DNA of 18,224 nt from CANHVK01 sp046304235 (GTDB taxonomy: Bacteria > Bacteroidota > Bacteroidia > Flavobacteriales_D > Crocinitomicaceae), in NCBI GenBank assembly GCA_046304235.1, contig JBKCEW010000186.1, positions 1 to 18,224 of the forward strand, written 5' to 3'. The notes under the pieces are model-generated. The model had not been told where the DNA came from and made no database searches. It was given only the letters and a program-made list of their open reading frames with translations. Made by a program: the position numbers and the translations under genes. Each line of letters starts with the position of its first letter. Within the stretch, counting starts at the first letter, position 1. This document shows positions 7,059-14,808 of the stretch, piece by piece.

Positions 7059-8993
7059 ATGAGAAAAAGAATGAAAAATTGGATATTGATTGTATTTGCG
7101 TTATTCACGATACACATAGTTCATAGTCAAAAATACACCGAAGACCAACTTCGCGAACACTTAGATAGTTTGTCTAAAGTGAATAAAGGATATAACAATA
7201 CTGTATTACTTAATATATCCGGTTTGCCTTTGTATGAATTTGTAAATACTCTAGGTTTAGACAATAATTTAAACCTTTCAATTGACCCAACCATTACTCA
7301 GCCCATTTCATATAATTTTTATGATGCAAGAGTAAAAGATATCCTTGTGTTTTTATATGTGAATTTTGAAATAGAATACGAATTTGTCGGCTCCATTTTG
7401 TCCATCAAAAAACGAATCAAAAAAGAAATCCCCGTTTTAGTTCCAAAACGAGAAATAGACATTCGATACAATACAGCCAATGACTTTTTATCTGTGAATT
7501 TACAAAACGATACCCTTTGGAGGGTTTTTAATAAAATTACCAAGTTGGCTGAGAAAAACTTTGTGATCCAGCCCGATGTTCGAGAAAAACAAATCAATGC
7601 TTTTTACCAAAATAGACCCCTTGAACAGGTTATTGAAATGTTAGCCAAAGCGAATGGATTGTTGATAGAAAAAGAAAAGGAAGGTGAGTTTCATGTTTCC
7701 GCTTTTAAGGAAGAAAATCAACCAGAAGCAACCAAAAATAAAAACAATACAACAAAGGATAAAGGGAAAAATAAAAGAGACCATGAAACATCTTTGAACA
7801 ATGAGGATTTAATCATTGAAAAAAATGAGAAAGGCTTGTTGGATGTTTATGCTAATAACGTTGATTTGGCTGAAATATTAAAAGAAGCAACAAAAGAATC
7901 AGGTGCACACTATGTATTACATACAAACTTAGATGGAAAAGCGCAATTAGATATAAAAGGGGTAACCTTTGAAGGATTGTTAACACATTTGTTTAGAGGT
8001 AGCAAATACAATTTTATTCATACAGACGGCATTTATATCATTGGAGAGTCTAAAGCTGAGGGAGTTCGAAAAGCAGAATTAATTCGCATGGAGAATCGTA
8101 CGGTTGAGAATGTTATTTCATCCATACCCAAAGAACTTTTAAGCGATGTAACCATCAATGAATTTTTGGAATTAAATGGGTTAATTGTATCAGGAAACGA
8201 GCGAAGTATCATTGAACTTCGTAAGTTTTTAAAATCGATTGATCAGGTAGTTCCAATGATTCAAATTGATGTAATGTTTTTATTTTCACAGAAAGGAAAT
8301 ACAAACAAAACAGGAATTCAAGCAGGATTGAAAGATAAACCAAGTGTGACATCAGGTACCGTTTATCCAAATTACGACGTTACCCTAAACGCTAATTCAA
8401 TCAATGATTTACTTAGTTCACTTTCTGGTTTTGGAGTATTGAATTTAGGGAAGGTGACCGATAATTTTTACGTGTCCTTAAACGCCCTTGAATCTAACAA
8501 CGTAATTGAAATTGAGAGTACACCCAAAATTGCCACTTTAAATGGCCAGAAAGCAAGTATTTCTATTGGACAAACAACCTATTACCAAGAAACTCAAGTA
8601 AACGTACAAACATCTGTTAACCAGTCAGGAACCATCCAATCCAGAACATGGAAATCAATCGATGCAAACTTATCTGTGAAAATTAAACCATTAGTAAGTG
8701 CAGATGAACAAATTACTTTATCCATCTCCGTACAACAAAATGATTTTTCAGGAAAAGTTGACCCAACCTCACCCCCCAATATGACAACGCAAACCTTTGA
8801 ATCTTTGGTGAGAGTTAAAAATGGAGAAGTAATCTTGTTAGGAGGATTAGATAAAAAAACAACCAATGAATCAGGTTCGGGTGTTCCCATTTTATCTAGA
8901 ATTCCCGTTATCAAATGGATTTTTGGTAATCGCTCAAAAGAAAAATCAAAGTCTAAATTACACATCTTAGTAAAACCTACAGTAACCTATTAA
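7059..8993 (+). CDS. gspD: Type II secretion outer-membrane secretin GspD
   Basis: Start chosen at ATG 7059 because MRKRMKNWILIVFALFTIHIVHSQ is then a clean signal peptide. An in-frame ATG at 7026 would lie inside gspE and bury it. About 644 residues. Small periplasmic N0/STN-like and N-domains occupy roughly 45-130, 170-220 and 255-400, interrupted by a Lys/Asn-rich linker at about 220-250. The C-terminal secretin domain (about 400-640) is clear: it carries IEIESTPKIATLNGQKASISIG, VRVKNGEVILLGGL and the hallmark VPILSRIPVIKWIFGNRSKEKS followed by LHILVKPTV. It forms the outer-membrane gate of the system. No pilotin-binding S-domain follows, since the protein ends right after the secretin core. 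The stop overlaps the next start by 1 base (TAATG). Confidence 0.95.
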   Translation: MRKRMKNWILIVFALFTIHIVHSQKYTEDQLREHLDSLSKVNKGYNNTVLLNISGLPLYEFVNTLGLDNNLNLSIDPTITQPISYNFYDARVKDILVFLYVNFEIEYEFVGSILSIKKRIKKEIPVLVPKREIDIRYNTANDFLSVNLQNDTLWRVFNKITKLAEKNFVIQPDVREKQINAFYQNRPLEQVIEMLAKANGLLIEKEKEGEFHVSAFKEENQPEATKNKNNTTKDKGKNKRDHETSLNNEDLIIEKNEKGLLDVYANNVDLAEILKEATKESGAHYVLHTNLDGKAQLDIKGVTFEGLLTHLFRGSKYNFIHTDGIYIIGESKAEGVRKAELIRMENRTVENVISSIPKELLSDVTINEFLELNGLIVSGNERSIIELRKFLKSIDQVVPMIQIDVMFLFSQKGNTNKTGIQAGLKDKPSVTSGTVYPNYDVTLNANSINDLLSSLSGFGVLNLGKVTDNFYVSLNALESNNVIEIESTPKIATLNGQKASISIGQTTYYQETQVNVQTSVNQSGTIQSRTWKSIDANLSVKIKPLVSADEQITLSISVQQNDFSGKVDPTSPPNMTTQTFESLVRVKNGEVILLGGLDKKTTNESGSGVPILSRIPVIKWIFGNRSKEKSKSKLHILVKPTVTY

Positions 8994-10156
8994 TGAATCG
9001 TTGGAAAGAAATATGGCAACCTAAAACGTACTTGTTAATTCAAGTACATCTTGCATCGAATTCTTTTGATTTGAGTGGTCAACTTGTTACTAAGGGGAAA
9101 GCTAAAGGACAGATACTTGAAACAAACTCTTTGGAAGAAATTGTCAAGCATTTTGGTAAATATACTCCCATTCGTATTCACGTTACAGGAACTGGTGTAT
9201 TAACACGACTAACTGATTTTATTCAAGGGTATAAAGAACAATTGATCGTCAATGGAGATAAAGATGATTTTTATTTTACATCCTATCATGATGAATCAAA
9301 AATTTTAGTATCCTTTTTTAGAAAAAACTTAATAGAAACACTGATTCAATCCATAGAAGAACAAAAATTATTTTTATTAAGTATAACAAGTGGGCTTGTT
9401 CCGTTTCTTGTATCAAGTAGCTCAAATGAACTGATTACATTTGATTATAACCTTCAATTATCAGAAGGTAAGTTGCTTAAGTTGGAACGTAATGATTTTC
9501 CAGTTGAACGTACAATTTTATCTGGCGTTTTTTATACCTATTTAGAGCTATTATGTTTATCACTATCATCCTTAACCACTAAGGATTTAGACCAATTTCA
9601 GCAAGGGTTGATACATGAAAACTACACGAAAAATTACGATGAGTTTATTCAGTATCGTCAATTTCGTTTTTTTGGCGTTAGTCTGGTATTCATCATTTTA
9701 CTTTCATTACTTGGTAATTATTTTTATTTGAACCAATTAAATCAAGAAATTGCTGACTTAGAAGTTGAGTTAACGCTTCATAATGATAACCTTGCCTTGT
9801 TAAATAAGTTGAAGCAAGAACAAACCAGAAAAGAATTACTTATCGAAAATTCAGGAGTTTTTCAAAAACATTTCATCACATTTTATTTAGATAAAATCAT
9901 AGGGACAGTACCAGGGACAATATCGATTCAGGAAGCTAACCTCTTTCCTACCAAAGAAGCCCTTAAGGAAAAGCGTAAAATTGAATTTGATAACCAGTCA
10001 TTAACTATTTTAGGTACAACACCAACCAGTGAAATTTTAGAAGAATGGATGCAAAAAATGAATCGGTTTTCATGGGTAAAAAGTGTTGAGTTGATTAATT
10101 ATCTGAAGGATAATCAAGAAGCAAGTTTTAACCTATTAATCACATTTCAAGAATGA
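8993..10156 (+). CDS. gspL: GspL-like inner-membrane platform protein (PilM/PilN type)
   Basis: A 387-residue bitopic protein. An N-terminal cytoplasmic domain (1-220) resembles the degenerate actin-like fold of GspL/PilM, without clear ATP-binding motifs. One membrane segment follows (about 226-246), then a coiled coil (248-285) and a periplasmic ferredoxin-like domain (295-387) of PilN/GspL type. GspL recruits GspE to the membrane and contacts GspM. Sequence similarity is low, as is normal for this component, so the call rests mainly on architecture and on being next to the secretin and the PilO-like gene. It overlaps the next gene by 4 bases (ATGA). Confidence 0.7.
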   Translation: MNRWKEIWQPKTYLLIQVHLASNSFDLSGQLVTKGKAKGQILETNSLEEIVKHFGKYTPIRIHVTGTGVLTRLTDFIQGYKEQLIVNGDKDDFYFTSYHDESKILVSFFRKNLIETLIQSIEEQKLFLLSITSGLVPFLVSSSSNELITFDYNLQLSEGKLLKLERNDFPVERTILSGVFYTYLELLCLSLSSLTTKDLDQFQQGLIHENYTKNYDEFIQYRQFRFFGVSLVFIILLSLLGNYFYLNQLNQEIADLEVELTLHNDNLALLNKLKQEQTRKELLIENSGVFQKHFITFYLDKIIGTVPGTISIQEANLFPTKEALKEKRKIEFDNQSLTILGTTPTSEILEEWMQKMNRFSWVKSVELINYLKDNQEASFNLLITFQE

Positions 10157-10680
10157 CATTTTTTGACCAATATAGCTATAAACAAAAAAACTATGCCTTA
10201 TTGATTTTGGCTGTTTTACTTATTGCTGTAAGTTACAAAAGATCATTTAAGGTTACACTAGAAACGATTGATGCAAAACAGGAATTAGAACAAAAAATTG
10301 AAAAAGCACATTTTGCAGTACGAGATATACGACATACTCAACGAGAGATAGCCTTTTTAAATAGATTATTAGGAGAGGACAATGTAACGATAGAGAAGGT
10401 ACAACAATCTTTTTTAGTTTTCCTTGAAAAAAACAGTAACGATATAATTGTTTATCAAGTTGATGAGGTGTTGAAATTTAAACACCCCGATTTTTCCATA
10501 AACACGCATCGAGTTATCTTAAAAGGAAAATTTATACCCACATTGCAGTTTTTATATCAACTTGAAAAAGAGTTTGATTTAGCCAAATTAGTCAGTGTAA
10601 ATTTTGAGTATAAAAAGTTTAACTCTGAAGAAAAAGAACAATTATACACCACACTATTATTACAGAATTATGAACGTTAA
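10153..10680 (+). CDS. gspM: GspM/PilO-like inner-membrane protein
   Basis: A 175-residue protein with a short cytoplasmic tail, one membrane helix (about 14-29, YALLILAVLLIAVSY), a charged coiled coil (35-75) and a small periplasmic alpha/beta domain (85-175). This is the standard GspM/PilO layout, and these proteins pair with GspL/PilN in the assembly platform. There is no catalytic motif. It is translationally coupled to the GspL-like gene by an ATGA overlap, and its 3' end overlaps the next start codon by 11 bases. Confidence 0.68.
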   Translation: MTFFDQYSYKQKNYALLILAVLLIAVSYKRSFKVTLETIDAKQELEQKIEKAHFAVRDIRHTQREIAFLNRLLGEDNVTIEKVQQSFLVFLEKNSNDIIVYQVDEVLKFKHPDFSINTHRVILKGKFIPTLQFLYQLEKEFDLAKLVSVNFEYKKFNSEEKEQLYTTLLLQNYER

Positions 10681-11677
10681 AAAAGTACTAAAAGCATGTG
10701 TTTTGGTAATGTTGCCAATGTTTATTCTTTCATCTTGTAAAGATATCATAGCCAAAAATATTTCAGGAAATACTCCAGAAATAATCACGCCAACACTAAA
10801 CGATACGTTGGCAAAAAGTGCTGTTACTTTTACATGGAACGAAATGAAAGGAGCAACAAAATACCGTTTGCAAATAGCAAGTCCGAGTTTTGAAAACATA
10901 TCAAGTTATGTATTAGATACCACCATAACCAAAACTACATTTGCAGTTGGTTTAGATTCCAATCAGTACGAATATAAATTAACCGCAATAAATGCTGGTT
11001 ATGAGTCTAACGTTTTGGGACCAATTCGTTTTTGGGTAGGTAAATCAAGTACAGGTAATTCATCCGCTTCACTCGTTTTAAGCACGCCAACAAACAATAC
11101 GTTTGTAAATAAAACATTTGATGGTCGATTTACCTGGTTAGCAGTTGATAAAGGGACAAATTATGAATTTGAGTTACGCAAAGGAGGTACCTTCACTTCA
11201 GGAACAAATGTTTATACTATGGATCCAGGAAATACGCTTGATAAGACTTTACCATCAAATTTATTGCCATTAAGTCCAGGTGAGTATACATGGAGAGTCA
11301 TTTCCAATTCAGGAAGTACCTATTTAACCCAATCGATAGGAAAATTTACCGTAGATACTTTGTCACCTAATCAAGCGACTCTACTAACACCTACCAATAA
11401 TTCAACCTTAAATTTATCCGATTCAATTACGTTTACCTGGAGTAATGGGACAAGTACAGCATCTTTTCAATCTAGCGTAACCTCTACTATAGAAATTGCA
11501 TCTGATGTAACATTTAGTTCTATTTTATACACCTTGAGTGTTGTTGATTTTCAAACTAAAAAACTCAAATTATCATCATTAATATCAGGCAAAACTTATT
11601 ATTGGAGGGTTAAAAATAAAGATGCAGCAGGTAATATAGCCAATCCTTCATCTGTATTTCAGTTGATAACAAACTAA
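10670..11677 (+). CDS. Fibronectin-type-III-like lipoprotein in the T2SS operon
   Basis: Start taken at ATG 10670 because it yields a good lipoprotein signal: MNVKKVLKACVLVMLPMFIL, then the lipobox LSSC with Cys23 as lipidation site. In-frame upstream codons from 10604 would prepend an unrelated 22-residue tail overlapping the GspM-like gene. The mature part has three FN3-like beta-sandwich repeats (about 40-120, 135-225, 232-335). Each carries the TFTW or FTW motif and a Y-x-L/YYWRV strand. Lipid anchoring plus FN3 domains suggests an outer-membrane or surface protein. Its operon position suggests it serves the secretin, for example as a pilotin-like or exit-site partner. That role is inference and no known pilotin has this architecture. 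Confidence 0.75.
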   Translation: MNVKKVLKACVLVMLPMFILSSCKDIIAKNISGNTPEIITPTLNDTLAKSAVTFTWNEMKGATKYRLQIASPSFENISSYVLDTTITKTTFAVGLDSNQYEYKLTAINAGYESNVLGPIRFWVGKSSTGNSSASLVLSTPTNNTFVNKTFDGRFTWLAVDKGTNYEFELRKGGTFTSGTNVYTMDPGNTLDKTLPSNLLPLSPGEYTWRVISNSGSTYLTQSIGKFTVDTLSPNQATLLTPTNNSTLNLSDSITFTWSNGTSTASFQSSVTSTIEIASDVTFSSILYTLSVVDFQTKKLKLSSLISGKTYYWRVKNKDAAGNIANPSSVFQLITN

Positions 11678-11685
11678 AAGATAGT

Positions 11686-12192
11686 ATGAAAAATAAAGGT
11701 GTGACTTTTATCTTGTTGATTGTTGTTGGAATTGTTTGGTATAAAGTTTTTTTTCGAATAAAAGAGAACTTAACTACTGATGATAATCTGCTTGTTTCAT
11801 CTGAAATAAAAAAAGCGAATAGGTTAAAATTTACGAAAGATACATTTCAATTATCAGCCAATTATCGTGATCCTTTTCATTCAAAGTCAGCATCGTCTTC
11901 TCAACAAGAGGACGTTTCAATGAATACCAATACCGCACCTGTACCACCTATTACTTATCAAGCTCCCAAACCAGTTCCAGTACCTAAACCTCATAAATGG
12001 CCAAAGATGAAATTTTACGGTGTAATGAAAAGTAACCCTCAGAAAGGTAATCTCGCTATTCTTGCTATTGATAATGTATTATTCAATCTACGTGAAGGGG
12101 AAGTTACATATGATGGGATTGTTTTGAAGAAAATTTATGGAGATTCGGTATTGTTTACTCAAGATAAACATTCGAGGATGTTGAGAAAGTAA
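11686..12192 (+). CDS. GspC/PilP-like periplasmic linker protein
   Basis: A 168-residue protein with an N-terminal membrane anchor (about 6-22) and a periplasmic region containing YRDPFHS (60-66), similar to the RDPF segment of PilP-type proteins. A Pro-rich linker (about 85-104, PVPPITYQAPKPVPVPKPHK) leads to a compact beta domain (106-168) comparable to the homology region of GspC. GspC/PilP joins the inner-membrane platform to the N0 domain of the secretin, which is what one expects to complete this operon. Recognition is by layout and short motifs rather than strong similarity. It begins 8 bases after the lipoprotein gene and is the last gene before the terminator. Confidence 0.65.
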   Translation: MKNKGVTFILLIVVGIVWYKVFFRIKENLTTDDNLLVSSEIKKANRLKFTKDTFQLSANYRDPFHSKSASSSQQEDVSMNTNTAPVPPITYQAPKPVPVPKPHKWPKMKFYGVMKSNPQKGNLAILAIDNVLFNLREGEVTYDGIVLKKIYGDSVLFTQDKHSRMLRK

Positions 12193-12248
12193 AATTTATT
12201 GACAAGGCTGGAAGAGCAATTGCTACTATCAAACAAATTAGTAAATAG

Positions 12249-12278
12249 GAAGGCTGCAAATGTGCAGCCTTCTTTTTT
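12249..12278 (+). terminator. Rho-independent terminator of the T2SS operon
   Basis: GAAGGCTGC (12249-12257) pairs perfectly with GCAGCCTTC (12264-12272) over a 6-nt loop, directly followed by TTTTTT (12273-12278). It lies 57 bases after the last operon gene, and its T-tract overlaps the stop codon of the - strand amidase relic. Confidence 0.92.
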
Positions 12279-12400
12279 ACAAGTTTTTTAATACATCAAT
12301 TAATTCCTTCTGAGGGTGGCAATCGCTTTTATCTTTCCGGTAGGAAGCGTGTGTAAATATTCCTTTATCTCCTCTCAAAGCGGATTTTGAATTATGACAT
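12277..12400 (-). pseudogene. Truncated 3' relic of an N-acetylmuramoyl-L-alanine amidase gene
   Basis: Read on the - strand, the sequence ending with the stop at 12279-12277 encodes SKSALRGDKGIFTHASYRKD and then KSDCHPQKELIDVLKNL. This aligns without gaps to the last 37 residues of the intact amidase encoded at 14144-14770 (29 of 37 identical by my count). The metal-binding His and the KSDC motif are kept. Upstream, likeness fades near 12400, where the AbiEii gene ends. No start or N-terminal domain remains, so this is a gene tail, not a functional gene. The differences are mostly conservative, suggesting a relic of a related element rather than a recent duplication. Confidence 0.85.
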
Positions 12401-12404
12401 ATTC

Positions 12405-13196
12405 CTATCTTAACTTACTAATTAATGCATCTTTTAACCATTCAAACGCTTCCTTTTGATTGTAAATCACTCCTGTACGAATCAAACCATCCATATCCAT
12501 TAAAAAGAACTGATCTTGTTCTTTTTCTTCTATGTTTAGCATGAATTGTCGATGTGTAGGAATATGATCTACTGAGAATTTCATGTATGCATTGAAGCTT
12601 TCAATGATTTTATCCAAATCCAGCTCCATGTTCAGACGAGAATAATCCAAATCAAATAAATCACGCCCTTTTTTGCGTTGATATAATGCTCTTAATTTTG
12701 TACCAAGTAATTCGTTTACATCATAGGTTTTAATGTTTGTTGAACCTGTGAACCAAGGATTATTGACTTCAAATGGAAATTCAATCCAAGGCAATACATT
12801 GAAATGTTCTTTGCAATTGATTTCTAATTTCAAACGCAAACTTATTTCCTCGTGTTCAGATGTAAAACGGTAATTTGCTTTTGCTCCATGACCTTTCACC
12901 ATCGTATTTCTAGGTTCTTCAAAAAAAGTAATGACTTCTTTCAAGCGTTCCATGATTGGTTTTATTGGACCAGGTTTTATTTGAACTAAATCGATGTCCT
13001 CTGAATATCTCGGTGCTGGATGTAAATACAATTTGTGCAATGCTGTACCACCTCTGAATGCTAGGTTTTCATTTAGAAATTCATCGGAAAATATTTCAAC
13101 CAACACACGACTAATGACCAAATCTTGTTCTACTTGATCAAACGAGTTCCACGGTGCATGGTCTTTCCATTGTGCTATGTATGGTTTTGGAATCAT
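12405..13196 (-). CDS. abiEii: AbiEii-like nucleotidyltransferase toxin
   Basis: A 263-residue member of the AbiEii/AbiGii nucleotidyltransferase family, the toxin of type IV toxin-antitoxin/abortive-infection systems. Visible motifs: FRGGTALHKL (47-56, the GG[ST] signature), RYSEDIDL with Asp67 and Asp69 as metal-binding acids, a third acid in LRLKLEIN (Glu125), and the family block NELLGTKLRALYQRKKGRDLFDLD (161-184). These enzymes transfer nucleotides to an RNA or nucleotide target and halt growth, typically on phage infection. The length is slightly below the usual 280-310. It overlaps the upstream antitoxin gene by 4 bases, as in known AbiE operons. The end of the gene runs to the edge of a broken amidase gene. 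Confidence 0.88.
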   Translation of the reverse strand: MIPKPYIAQWKDHAPWNSFDQVEQDLVISRVLVEIFSDEFLNENLAFRGGTALHKLYLHPAPRYSEDIDLVQIKPGPIKPIMERLKEVITFFEEPRNTMVKGHGAKANYRFTSEHEEISLRLKLEINCKEHFNVLPWIEFPFEVNNPWFTGSTNIKTYDVNELLGTKLRALYQRKKGRDLFDLDYSRLNMELDLDKIIESFNAYMKFSVDHIPTHRQFMLNIEEKEQDQFFLMDMDGLIRTGVIYNQKEAFEWLKDALISKLR

Positions 13197-13984
13197 AAGT
13201 CGTTTTCGAGGGTTATATTAATTTCAATCTTCCATTTTTTTATCGTATCAATAACCTGTAATCCTTTCATTGGTGTTAGTGTGATATAATAATATTTTTG
13301 TGATTCCAGATAATTCTCTAAACATCCGATTAGTTCTTCTGAAGCCTCGAGGTATTCAAAAAGATAGCCCATCCTTTGAAAAGTACTGACATGTGGGTAC
13401 CAAGAAATTAATTCAATCAAATCTTCAATTTCTAAGGTATCTATCAATTCTTCAATATTTGCTAATATGCGATTTAAACCACCTATTTTATTTTGGTGAT
13501 GAATTAAGTCAGCAATCGTAAGTGCTGGAGAAGAAAGATTGAAAAAACCTGCATCTGATTTTTTTGTGATAATATTTTTTTGTGGCCAATTTACATTTTT
13601 TATAAATCTCAATTTTGTATTCCCATTATCAACATCTCTTAAAGTTGATGGAGAAGTAACGATAAAATCTTGTTGAATTTTTTGATGTGCAGCACCGTGA
13701 AAGTTTGCAGCAGTAAGTAAACCTATGTAGTACTCCTTATTTGTGTATTTAAATAATTTATCAATGTATAACTGAATAGGTAATTTTCCTAGATTTTGAA
13801 ATTTTGGAGGAAGAATAATATAAAAACCTTTTCTAAGATTTACTATTTCATTTTTCTTAGCCAATCTAACTAACTCTTTTCTTATTGTTGACTCTGGAGC
13901 ATTGCATTTTTCTAACACTTCCTCCCAAGAAAAGGCGTATTCTTCATAACTTTGAAGTTTTTTTATGTATTCTGCAACAATCAT
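13193..13984 (-). CDS. abiEi: AbiEi-like antitoxin and transcriptional regulator
   Basis: A 263-residue protein immediately upstream of the AbiEii toxin, overlapping it by 4 bases. The N-terminal 60 residues form a winged helix-turn-helix (ESTIRKELVRLAKKNEIVNL, then KGFYIILPP, the typical wing of AbiEi). The rest is the larger antitoxin domain, with AANFHGAAHQ and the SSPALTIADLIHH segment seen in AbiEi_4-type proteins. Known AbiEi antitoxins repress their own operon by binding upstream repeats and block the toxin without a stable complex. Two copies of AAAGTTACC one helical turn apart, 20-39 bases before this start, are candidates for such sites. Confidence 0.85.
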   Translation of the reverse strand: MIVAEYIKKLQSYEEYAFSWEEVLEKCNAPESTIRKELVRLAKKNEIVNLRKGFYIILPPKFQNLGKLPIQLYIDKLFKYTNKEYYIGLLTAANFHGAAHQKIQQDFIVTSPSTLRDVDNGNTKLRFIKNVNWPQKNIITKKSDAGFFNLSSPALTIADLIHHQNKIGGLNRILANIEELIDTLEIEDLIELISWYPHVSTFQRMGYLFEYLEASEELIGCLENYLESQKYYYITLTPMKGLQVIDTIKKWKIEINITLENDL

Positions 13985-14003
13985 TAATTAGTTTTAAGTT
14001 GCG

Positions 14004-14023
14004 AAAGTTACCAAAAAGTTACC
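14004..14023. repeat. Two direct repeats upstream of abiEi (candidate operator)
   Basis: AAAGTTACC occurs at 14004-14012 and 14015-14023, 11 bases start to start, between the abiEi start codon and its presumed promoter. Spacing of one helical turn suits a repressor such as AbiEi. No binding evidence is available from sequence. Confidence 0.35.
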
Positions 14024-14111
14024 ATTATCGCTACAAAAAACTAAGAAATTAGGCTTTTATTCACTAGAAACTATTTTTCAGATACATTGAACATCAAGTA
14101 ATATTGTTCAA

Positions 14112-14139
14112 AAAATCCGTAGCGACAACTACGGATTTT
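14112..14139 (-). terminator. Rho-independent terminator of the amidase gene
   Basis: AAAATCCGTAG (14112-14122) and CTACGGATTTT (14129-14139) form an 11-bp perfect stem with a CGACAA loop, just after the amidase stop on the - strand. The U-run lies in and after the 3' arm, ending at about 14110. The relic copy at 12277 lacks this hairpin. Confidence 0.85.
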
Positions 14140-14143
14140 AGAC

Positions 14144-14770
14144 TTATATGCTTTTCAAAACCTCAACTAACTCCTTCTGCGGATGGCAATCACTTTTATC
14201 TTTCCTGTAGGAAACGTGTGTGAAAATTCCTTTGTCTCCTTTGACTGCTGCTTTGGAGTATTCCCACATTTCTTGGTTATAGTCGGTCGGTATTTTATAA
14301 GTTTCGCACAAGTACTGCAAGAGGTATTTCAAACTTTCGAGTTGTTTGTCGGTATATTTTTGGTAATAACGGATTCCACGAAATGCATGATCGTAGGTGG
14401 TGACTTCTTCAATGGGAATTTCCACATTGGTAGAACTAAAGTATTTCTCATTTTTAAATTTCAATGAACCCCAACAACACAATTCTATACCAATAGATTG
14501 TTTGTTTAATATCTTGTTATTGATTTCTTTAGTGCCTAAATGGTGTGCCCAATGTGCACTGCTAAATGCTTTGTGAATTACACCTACTCGGTCAATCACA
14601 AATGCTGTTCCGATACGTTCTTTTTGTTTTTGCCACCAATTGATGACATTTTTAGCGTTTCCGTTGGAAACTGTGTGGTGAAGTACGATTTGACGTTTGG
14701 TGTATTTGTCTTTGAAATACTGGTCGTCTGATAAAGGGTGGTCGATGATTTGGTTTAAGAATTGGTTCAT
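14144..14770 (-). CDS. N-acetylmuramoyl-L-alanine amidase (Amidase_2 family)
   Basis: A 208-residue protein of the AmpD/T7-lysozyme amidase family, which cuts the bond between N-acetylmuramate and the stem peptide. Metal-site residues are visible: IVLHHTVS (His31/His32), His185 in FTHVSY, and KSDCH (192-196), where Lys192 and Asp194 match the K-x-D of AmpD and Cys195 resembles the T7 lysozyme ligand. A middle segment (NKQSIGIELCCWG) corresponds to the core strand of the fold. There is no signal peptide, so it would act in the cytoplasm or need lysis or another export route. It follows the element's replication genes across a structured gap and precedes the AbiE pair. It may be a phage-like or conjugation-related wall enzyme or a PGRP-like cargo. 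Own terminator and upstream palindrome suggest a separate unit. Confidence 0.88.
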   Translation of the reverse strand: MNQFLNQIIDHPLSDDQYFKDKYTKRQIVLHHTVSNGNAKNVINWWQKQKERIGTAFVIDRVGVIHKAFSSAHWAHHLGTKEINNKILNKQSIGIELCCWGSLKFKNEKYFSSTNVEIPIEEVTTYDHAFRGIRYYQKYTDKQLESLKYLLQYLCETYKIPTDYNQEMWEYSKAAVKGDKGIFTHVSYRKDKSDCHPQKELVEVLKSI

Positions 14771-14787
14771 AGTTTTTTTAGTTTTTG

Positions 14788-14808
14788 AGTCACATTAGTA
14801 ATGTGACT
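14788..14808. repeat. Palindrome P1, 17 bases before the amidase start
   Basis: AGTCACATTAGTAATGTGACT (21 bases, + strand) consists of perfect 10-bp arms around a single central G. It shares 17 bases exactly with P2 (15069-15085). It differs from P3 only by paired changes that keep the arms complementary. On the transcribed (-) strand it is followed by an A-rich run and then the amidase ATG. Confidence 0.85.

Noticed and set aside
12168..12248. A short open stretch after the GspC-like gene in another frame, reading FEDVEKVKFIDKAGRAIATI and ending in TAG at 12246-12248
   Set aside because: It looks protein-like and could be a gene remnant, but it is only 26 codons, has no start codon, and has no homologue I can name. 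Too weak to annotate.
14183..14731. Plus-strand open frames inside the amidase gene
   Set aside because: Antisense to a gene with clear catalytic motifs. Their translations are Phe/Val-rich and resemble nothing.
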